A stretch of DNA of 10,848 bases. It comes from JBGTBQ01 sp041749275. Lineage in GTDB: Bacteria; Acidobacteriota; Blastocatellia; Pyrinomonadales; Pyrinomonadaceae. Within the stretch, counting starts at the first letter, position 1. Each line of letters starts with the position of its first letter. This document shows positions 6,507 through 10,848 of the stretch, one piece after another. The stretch spans positions 1 to 10,848 of the forward strand of contig JBGTBQ010000087.1 in the NCBI GenBank assembly GCA_041749275.1, given 5' to 3'. The translations under genes and the position numbers were made by a program. Below the pieces are notes generated by a model. It was given only the letters and a program-made list of their open reading frames with translations. It made no database searches and had not been told where the DNA came from.

Positions 6507-6605
6507 TCAGGTCGTTAACCGACGGTAAATCGCCGGCATCCGCTCCGGCAGCGACAGCACATCATCAATAATGGTGTAACCGACTTCGCTGTAGAAGTCG
6601 CGCAG
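6507..6605 (-). pseudogene. Truncated second copy of the 3' end of the VWA (NorD/CbbO-like) gene
   Basis: The minus strand reads LRDFYSEVGYTIIDD, then VLSLPERMPAIYRRLTT and a TGA at 6507-6509. This is the exact C-terminus of the large VWA protein that ends at 8322 (LKDLYGEVGYTIIDD, then VLSLPERMPAIYRRLTT). Only about the last 30 codons are present. Upstream the frame is open for some codons (PAQITNR) but no longer resembles the VWA gene, and the DUF5615 gene stops just before it. Five of the seven base differences from the intact copy are silent. The other two change Gly to Ser and Leu to Phe. That pattern suggests both copies once evolved as coding sequence. It is now almost certainly non-functional, with no start or VWA core. 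Confidence 0.85.
6511..6599. repeat. Direct repeat, copy A (left border of accessory cassette)
   Basis: These 89 bases match 8326-8414 in the same orientation without gaps, with seven mismatches counted by eye. Similarity stops at the last codon before the stop on one side and fades after 6599 on the other. The two copies are 1,815 bases apart and bracket the DUF433, 284-aa and DUF5615 genes. Confidence 0.9.
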
Positions 6606-6613
6606 ACGGTTCG

Positions 6614-6967
6614 TTATCTGAGCGGGAGGAATCTGATCTGTCCTTCCCATTCGCCTTCGATGCTGCACTCGGCGAGAATCAATATCTCTTTGATGGCTTG
6701 GCTGATGGGGGTTTGCTGGCTGACTTCAAAGACTCCGGGCATCGGCAATCCGGCGGCGACGCGCTCATCAACATGTTGCTTCATCGTCGTGACATCATGC
6801 GTGAGCAAAACGCGGCCTTCTCGCGCGGCCCATTCGAGCACTTCCGCATCCCCCTTGCCCATCAGCCCGGCGTCCTGCACTCGCACGATGTCGAGATCAG
6901 GTCTGCGGCGCAGCAGCCCGCGAAGGATACGGTTATTGAAATCTTCGTCGGTTGCCAGACGCAGCAT
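6614..6967 (-). CDS. DUF5615 PIN-like protein (putative toxin nuclease)
   Basis: This 117-aa protein has the compact DUF5615 (Mut7-C-like PIN) layout. An N-terminal acidic cluster ATDEDFN (D7, E8, D9) is followed by RVQDAGLMGKGDAEVLEWA with D40, and then LLTHDVTTM with D58. Conserved acidic residues at these points form the metal site of PIN-type nucleases. Members are usually encoded directly after a DUF433 protein and are regarded as toxin-like partners of it; this is family knowledge, and activity is not shown here. The start ATG has AAGGG (6976-6980) eight bases upstream, and a promoter-like pair lies at 7005-7033. Unusually, its DUF433 partner is not adjacent but nearly 1 kb upstream, separated by a 284-aa gene. 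The stop lies only a few bases before the truncated VWA fragment, so its 3' end sits at a recombination junction. The C-terminal strand GQIRFLPLR looks complete. Confidence 0.88.
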   Translation of the reverse strand: MLRLATDEDFNNRILRGLLRRRPDLDIVRVQDAGLMGKGDAEVLEWAAREGRVLLTHDVTTMKQHVDERVAAGLPMPGVFEVSQQTPISQAIKEILILAECSIEGEWEGQIRFLPLR

Positions 6968-7004
6968 CGGTTAGTCCCTTGCAACTGTTTAGACTATCGG
7001 TAAT

Positions 7005-7033
7005 GGTATAGCGTATGGCCGAATTACTGAAAA
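7005..7033 (-). promoter_or_regulatory. Promoter-like element upstream of the DUF5615 gene
   Basis: On the minus strand TTTTCA (reverse complement of 7028-7033) and TATACC (reverse complement of 7005-7010) are 17 bases apart. The -10 lies within TACGCTATAC, a 10-mer also present upstream of the DUF433 gene. It would give a ~30-base leader that includes the DUF5615 Shine-Dalgarno, so the toxin-like gene could be expressed apart from its upstream partner. Confidence 0.4.
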
Positions 7034-7064
7034 GATGGTTAATTAGGCGTCCCCCGTCTTAACT

Positions 7065-7096
7065 CTGATTAATTCAGAAAACATCGTATTAATCAG
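7065..7096. repeat. 9-bp inverted repeat at the end of the 284-aa gene
   Basis: CTGATTAAT (7065-7073) and ATTAATCAG (7088-7096) are exact inverted arms with a 14-base spacer. One arm contains the TAA stop of the 284-aa gene. The A+T-rich stem has no T-tract, so a terminator is doubtful. It could instead mark the edge of the inserted gene or bind a protein. Confidence 0.4.
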
Positions 7097-7943
7097 GAGA
7101 GGACTCACCGGGCGGAAAGCCGATTAACGCAGCAACCTCATCGATTCCCTTTTTGATTCGCGCTCTGTTGTCGGTTCGGAAGTTTGGGTAATACTCTTTA
7201 TTGATCTTGTAGAGAGTCCAACCTTGCACCCTATAACGGACTAGCCACTCGAAAGGAAGGTGAGGTTTGCGGCTGAATTTCAACGGTGGGATTTCCACAT
7301 ATCCATATTGCGGAGCCGCTTCCTCTATCTGGTCACAGTAGGCTTTTAGTGCCGCTTCAAATGCTGCTCTAACAAAGTCCTCATACTTCTTCCGTGTTCG
7401 ATGTATGGTAAGTTGCCATCCATCATGCTCGAAACTAAACTTATCTTCGCCGGGTATGATGGAAGCTACGTACCCGCCTGAATAAATCATAAGCGACCAC
7501 GAAAGCTCGGAGGCTAGTTCAGAGTCGTGTGCCCAGTCGATTAGAGTATGGAATGCTGCTTTTAAACACCACTCTTCATTTAGCCTCCAACGCTCTCCCC
7601 ATTCCCACAGCTTACGTCGGAACCAAAGAAAAGGGGCACCGTCACTACGATTTAGATACCAATGCTCGGATGCTAGTTTTGCCCAAATATTGATAAAAGT
7701 ACGTGCGTCTATGTTCGGATGATCCAAGCCGGCGTTGCGAAAAAACCGCATAGGCTCTTGGTTTAAATCCTCCAAGACCTTGCTCTCGCACTTTCTAACT
7801 GTCTCTAAGAAAAAAGCTCGCCGGCTGCTTTGTGACACGTCACCGCGACTAGGTTCATAAGCGATGGCACGACCCTTTAGGGGCGTTCTATTGGACTTGC
7901 TGTTGCTCATTAATTTGTTGCTCTGGGGATGGGATATTGCCAC
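7089..7943 (-). CDS. Unrecognised 284-aa protein inserted between DUF433 and DUF5615
   Basis: I do not recognise this protein. It has a polar, Ser/Asn/Arg-rich N-terminus (first ~40 residues). A Trp-rich helical region follows, with IWAKLASEHWYLNR, FLWFRRKLWEWGERWR and CLKAAFHTLIDWA. Then come hydrophobic strands (SWSLMIYSGGYVASIIPG), a helix (KYEDFVRAAFEAALKAYC) and a basic C-terminal part (WLVRYRVQGWTLYKINKEY, then DNRARIKKGIDEVAALIG) that resembles a small helix-turn-helix. No membrane span or signal peptide is seen. The GTG at 7941-7943 lies nine bases after the DUF433 stop, which suggests coupled translation. An internal ATG at 7910 is the alternative, and neither has a good ribosome site. 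Base composition is visibly lower in G+C than the neighbours (29 of 60 in 7681-7740 against 38 of 60 in 9001-9060), a sign of recent transfer. It interrupts a normally contiguous gene pair. Confidence 0.75.
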   Translation of the reverse strand: MAISHPQSNKLMSNSKSNRTPLKGRAIAYEPSRGDVSQSSRRAFFLETVRKCESKVLEDLNQEPMRFFRNAGLDHPNIDARTFINIWAKLASEHWYLNRSDGAPFLWFRRKLWEWGERWRLNEEWCLKAAFHTLIDWAHDSELASELSWSLMIYSGGYVASIIPGEDKFSFEHDGWQLTIHRTRKKYEDFVRAAFEAALKAYCDQIEEAAPQYGYVEIPPLKFSRKPHLPFEWLVRYRVQGWTLYKINKEYYPNFRTDNRARIKKGIDEVAALIGFPPGESSPD

Positions 7944-7951
7944 CGCGCAGT

Positions 7952-8269
7952 TTATTGCTTACGAGCTAACAAACGTTCGCGCAATCCGTGAGGATTGAAG
8001 CGCGCTTCTATCTCTTTTTTCAATTCTTCGCGCTGTGCTTTTCTCTGCTCAAGATACTGTGCTACTTCGGCGCGGTTCTGTAAGTAGTAACCGATGACGG
8101 AGTAGATGGCGGCGAGGTCGAGCGTCGGAAAGGCTTGGGCTATCTCTTCCGGTGTCGCGCCTTCGTCAAAAGCGTAGATGACCGAATCGAGTGACACGCG
8201 CGTGCCGTCGAAACGCAAAACGCCTGCCTTATCCATAGTCAATGGTACTGTCGTTGTGCCCTGACTCAT
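7952..8269 (-). CDS. DUF433 protein (putative antitoxin of the DUF5615 partner)
   Basis: This 105-aa DUF433 protein is a small winged-helix-like domain that usually precedes DUF5615 or other PIN-like genes and is taken to be the antitoxin and DNA-binding partner. Visible signature: LRFDGTRVSLDSVIYAFDEGATPEEIAQAFPTLDLAAIYSVIGYYLQNR, here divided into LRFDGTRVSLDSVIYAF, the GATPEEIAQAFPTLDL helix pair and AAIYSVIGYYLQNR. The basic, Arg/Lys/Glu-rich helical tail (residues 70-105) is the segment that would normally wrap the toxin. The ATG at 8267-8269 is only eight bases from a TATACT -10 box, so the mRNA is probably leaderless, and no Shine-Dalgarno is visible. It follows the VWA gene by 52 bases on the same strand. 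It is odd that the gene immediately downstream is the 284-aa protein and not the expected DUF5615. Confidence 0.88.
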   Translation of the reverse strand: MSQGTTTVPLTMDKAGVLRFDGTRVSLDSVIYAFDEGATPEEIAQAFPTLDLAAIYSVIGYYLQNRAEVAQYLEQRKAQREELKKEIEARFNPHGLRERLLARKQ

Positions 8270-8277
8270 TTGCGAAA

Positions 8278-8306
8278 AGTATAGCGTAAGTGGCTCGTGC
8301 TTGAAA
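8278..8306 (-). promoter_or_regulatory. Promoter-like element of the DUF433 gene (leaderless)
   Basis: On the minus strand TTTCAA (reverse complement of 8301-8306) and TATACT (reverse complement of 8278-8283) are 17 bases apart. The -10 is embedded in TACGCTATAC, shared with the element at 7005-7033. Only eight bases separate the -10 from the ATG, so transcription would begin at or next to the start codon. The shared 10-mer could also be an operator for the module's own regulator. Confidence 0.5.
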
Positions 8307-8321
8307 CGAAAACTTCGTGAC

Positions 8322-10848
8322 CTACGTCGTCAACCGGCGATAGATCGCCGGCATCCGCTCCGGTAGCGACAGCACATCATCAATAATGGTGTAACCGACT
8401 TCGCCGTAGAGGTCTTTGAGTTCGGCTTCCGAGTCGCGGTCAATCGTGATGCAGAAGGGCGTGATGCCGTCGAGGCGGGCTTGGCGCAAAGCCTCGCGTG
8501 TGTCTTCGCGTGCGTAGCGGGCGTCGCCATAGTCGTGGTCGTAGGGGCGTCCGTCGGAGAGGACGATGAGGAGGCGCGTTCTGGCTTCCTGCCGGACGAG
8601 CTTGGCGGCGGCGTGGCGGATGGCCGCGCCCAATCTGGTGTTGTTCTGGTAGTTGATGCCGCCGATGCGTTGCTCGACCTCTTCGGCATAGCGCTCGCCG
8701 AAATCCTTAATGATATAAAACTTGACGTTGCGACGGCCCTCCGAGGTGAAGCCGTAGATTGAGTAGGTGTCGCCGACGGCTTCGAGCGCCTCGCTCATCA
8801 GGACGAGTCCCTCTTTCTCGATCTCGATGATGCGACGACCGGGATGCGAGTAGGGCTGCAACTGGTGGCGACCGATGGTGCGCGCCGTCGAGCTGGATTG
8901 GTCGAGGAGAAACGAGACGGCCACGTCGCGCTCGCGCCGGAGCCGCTTCGTGTAGATGCGCTCGGACTGCTGGCCGTCGGCGCGGCGGTCAACGACGTAG
9001 TCAATCAGCGCGTTCAGGTCGAAGTCCTCGCCGTCCAGCTCTTCGCGGACGCGCTTCAGGTTCTCCGGCTTCATCAACTGGAACTGGTGGCGGATCGAGG
9101 AGATGACGCCGCGATAGCGCGCGCGCGTCAGCTCGACGAAAGAACGCTCGCCGCTCCGCACACGTTTCTCGATGACGCGACACCAGCCGACGCGCGTGTC
9201 CGCGAGGTCGCGGTCCCACTCGTCATACTCGAAGGCCGTCTCGCCCGCCTCTAGTCCCTGCTCCGGCGACTCGCCCGTGAACCAACGCTCCGCGCCGGTC
9301 AGAGACTCTTCGCCATCGCTCGAAGTGGATTCCGTCGCCGCCCATGCGTTGAACAGCTCGCGCGCGTCGCGCCGCCGCTCGTCGCTCTGCCGTCCTTCGG
9401 CCTCCTCGTCGCGCTCTTCTTTCTCGCGCGGTGCGTTCGATTGCGCGCCGCCCTCGCCGTCCGCGTCGTCCGACTCCTGCGGCTGCCGCTCGGCGATTTC
9501 AGGGACGACCGACTGGAAGAGTGTGTAGACGCGGCTCGTCGCCATCAACGTGTCGGCCACCGTGGCGCGCGCGTCCGCGAGGTATTCGACGACGATGGTT
9601 TCCAACTCGGAGACGATCTGGCCGTAGAACGCGCGCGCGTCTTCGAGCGCGCCGCCGCAGAGCGTGATCTGGAAGAGCAACTCGAAGGGGACGAGTTGCA
9701 CCGGGAGGCCGGCGATGCGCGGACGGTTCGCCCGCAGATGCGCGCGCACGAGGTCGAGGTCGCGCGCGAGGCCGCGATAGGTGTGGCGCAGTTGACGATC
9801 AACGCGCCCGTTCTCCAGCGTCCCGAAGATGCGCGTCGCAAGGCCCGGCAGCGGGAAGAGCGCGAGCGCCGCGCGGTAGTCGCCGTCCTTCGGCAACACG
9901 CGCTCCGTCTGTCGCGCGCGGCGTGCTTCCTCTTCGGGCGCGAGCGCGCGCTCGCCCTTGCCCGGCTCGTTGATATAGCCGTCGAGCGCAAAGGCGTCGA
10001 GCGCATCCACATTCTCCGGCGCGTAAACTTCGGCGAGCGAAGTGTAAGCCGCGCGCAAGGGGGCGGTCTCTCGCTCCCGCGTGCCGAACTCGATCTGCCC
10101 GGCGGCGTGCGCCGCCAGCACTTTGTAGAGACGAAAATCGCGCGCCTCGTCGCCAAACTCCGCGACGCTCGCCGGAAGATGAATCGTGCGCCCGTCGCCG
10201 ATGCGCTGCTCATCGGGCACGGAGGCGAGCGGCGCGACTTCGACGGCGCGGCCCGTCAGCGCCTCGACGTAGAGACGCAGAGTCTGCGCCACGTCTTCGA
10301 GCACGAGGCCCGCGCCGCTCGTTTGCAGACTCTCATTGCTCCGGCGCGTTTCGAGTGCGTAGTAGCTCCGCCGCGCCCTCGCGCTCGCATCCGCAAGCGC
10401 GAGGCCGTCGTGCGCCCACCGCTCGAAATGCTCGACCGTCGTCGTGCGAAGCGCCTGCGGCCCGGAGCGGAAACAAAGTATCGCCGCTTCTACATCTATG
10501 CTCGCCACTTCGCGCGCCGCCATGATGACGCGCCGCGCCGGCTCCGCCACGCGCTCGCCTTGTCCGCGCGTCTCGGCGAGCGCGCGGAAGAAAGCGGGAC
10601 TCGTCCGCGCCAGCGACACCATCGCCGCGTTGCTTCCCTCGGCCACCACGCGCAGGAATCGCGCCCACTCCGCGAAGGCTTCCGGCACAATCCTGAGCAC
10701 CTCGCCCCCGGACGCGAACGCGTGCAGCGCCGCCGCGCCGCCCCGGTCTAAAAATCCTTCGGCGTGACGCAGCAGCGCGAGCACATGCTCTTCGTCGAGA
10801 CCCGCGACCGCGGCGGGCACGGCCTCCCACATATCCGCCGCGATGCCG
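8322..10848 (-). CDS. NorD/CbbO-like VWA-domain protein (5' end off the right edge)
   Basis: The frame is open from the right edge to the TAG at 8322. The first in-window ATG is at 10830-10832 (836 aa), but five in-frame codons precede it without a stop, so the gene probably starts outside. Counting from that ATG, residues 1-440 are helical and Ala/Arg-rich. Residues 448-494 form a very acidic and basic disordered linker. About 535-551 contains EYDEWDRDLADTRVGWC, the pre-VWA signature of NorD/CbbO. The C-terminal VWA domain has a complete MIDAS: DQSSS (D644, S646, S648), NNTR (T732) and LSDGRP (D760). Family knowledge: NorD/CbbO proteins work with MoxR-type AAA+ ATPases (NorQ/CbbQ) to remodel or insert metal into target enzymes. 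Neither the ATPase nor a nitric-oxide reductase or Rubisco gene is in the window, so the client is unknown. The last ~30 codons are duplicated at 6507-6605. Confidence 0.88.
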   Translation of the reverse strand, partial: GIAADMWEAVPAAVAGLDEEHVLALLRHAEGFLDRGGAAALHAFASGGEVLRIVPEAFAEWARFLRVVAEGSNAAMVSLARTSPAFFRALAETRGQGERVAEPARRVIMAAREVASIDVEAAILCFRSGPQALRTTTVEHFERWAHDGLALADASARARRSYYALETRRSNESLQTSGAGLVLEDVAQTLRLYVEALTGRAVEVAPLASVPDEQRIGDGRTIHLPASVAEFGDEARDFRLYKVLAAHAAGQIEFGTRERETAPLRAAYTSLAEVYAPENVDALDAFALDGYINEPGKGERALAPEEEARRARQTERVLPKDGDYRAALALFPLPGLATRIFGTLENGRVDRQLRHTYRGLARDLDLVRAHLRANRPRIAGLPVQLVPFELLFQITLCGGALEDARAFYGQIVSELETIVVEYLADARATVADTLMATSRVYTLFQSVVPEIAERQPQESDDADGEGGAQSNAPREKEERDEEAEGRQSDERRRDARELFNAWAATESTSSDGEESLTGAERWFTGESPEQGLEAGETAFEYDEWDRDLADTRVGWCRVIEKRVRSGERSFVELTRARYRGVISSIRHQFQLMKPENLKRVREELDGEDFDLNALIDYVVDRRADGQQSERIYTKRLRRERDVAVSFLLDQSSSTARTIGRHQLQPYSHPGRRIIEIEKEGLVLMSEALEAVGDTYSIYGFTSEGRRNVKFYIIKDFGERYAEEVEQRIGGINYQNNTRLGAAIRHAAAKLVRQEARTRLLIVLSDGRPYDHDYGDARYAREDTREALRQARLDGITPFCITIDRDSEAELKDLYGEVGYTIIDDVLSLPERMPAIYRRLTT
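8326..8414. repeat. Direct repeat, copy B (inside the intact VWA gene end)
   Basis: This is the intact counterpart of copy A at 6511-6599, with 82 of 89 bases identical and the same orientation. It encodes the last ~30 codons of the VWA protein. Beyond the stop codon the two loci share nothing, which places the recombination edge at the gene's 3' end. Confidence 0.9.

Noticed and set aside
6309..6513. tRNA-Ser as the attachment site of the adjacent cassette
   Set aside because: Integrases usually use the tRNA 3' end, but here the 5' end faces the cassette. No duplicated tRNA fragment is seen at the far side, and the actual repeat is the VWA gene end.
9441..10751. A 436-codon open frame on the plus strand
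   Set aside because: It is exactly antisense to the VWA gene. Its product is Arg/His/Ala-rich low-complexity sequence with no motifs, as expected from G+C-rich codon shadow. The minus strand has clear domain motifs.
1..10848. CRISPR arrays, insertion sequences, transposases or integrases
   Set aside because: I found no regularly spaced repeats, no transposase or recombinase motifs and no paired terminal repeats of IS type on either strand.

Overview
The window is dense, G+C-rich bacterial chromosome, with nearly every gene on the minus strand. G+C content, codon use, a Bacillus-type FadR regulator next to an acyl-CoA ligase and a long NorD/CbbO-like protein suggest a soil Gram-negative such as an acidobacterium. 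This placement is an inference, because no rRNA or other marker gene is present.

Left part (1-1790). The minus-strand 5' end of a Clp-type AAA+ protein runs off the left edge. It carries an N-terminal hydrophobic signal or anchor and a degenerate Walker A site. The next ~530 bases hold only a frameshifted CxxC-tail fragment, a hairpin and a good sigma70-type promoter. That promoter serves a plus-strand YcbL/GloC-type glyoxalase II, which converges on a small unknown gene (67 aa).

Middle (1941-6393). A TetR-family FadR and a long-chain acyl-CoA ligase form an ATGA-overlapping operon. A near-perfect FadR-type palindrome lies just upstream, so the pair looks like an autoregulated, acyl-CoA-sensing fatty-acid activation unit. 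Next comes a promoter-driven pair of small overlapping genes: a 46-aa basic protein, then a TTG-initiated 110-aa protein. An MscS channel and a tRNA-Ser(UGA) follow.

Right part (6507-10848). A long NorD/CbbO-like VWA protein runs in from the right edge, and its partner ATPase is not in the window. Just after its 3' end lies a DUF433/DUF5615 toxin-antitoxin-like pair. The pair is split by an unrecognised 284-aa gene of lower G+C. Beyond the toxin lies a second, truncated copy of the last ~30 codons of the VWA gene. This accessory stretch of about 1.8 kb is therefore bracketed by 89-bp direct repeats with 82 identities, as expected for an inserted cassette or a collapsed tandem duplication. Both halves of the split module carry similar promoter-like boxes.

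The strongest leads are the repeat-bracketed split module, the FadR operator circuit, the apparently exported Clp-like protein and the overlapping small-gene pair.
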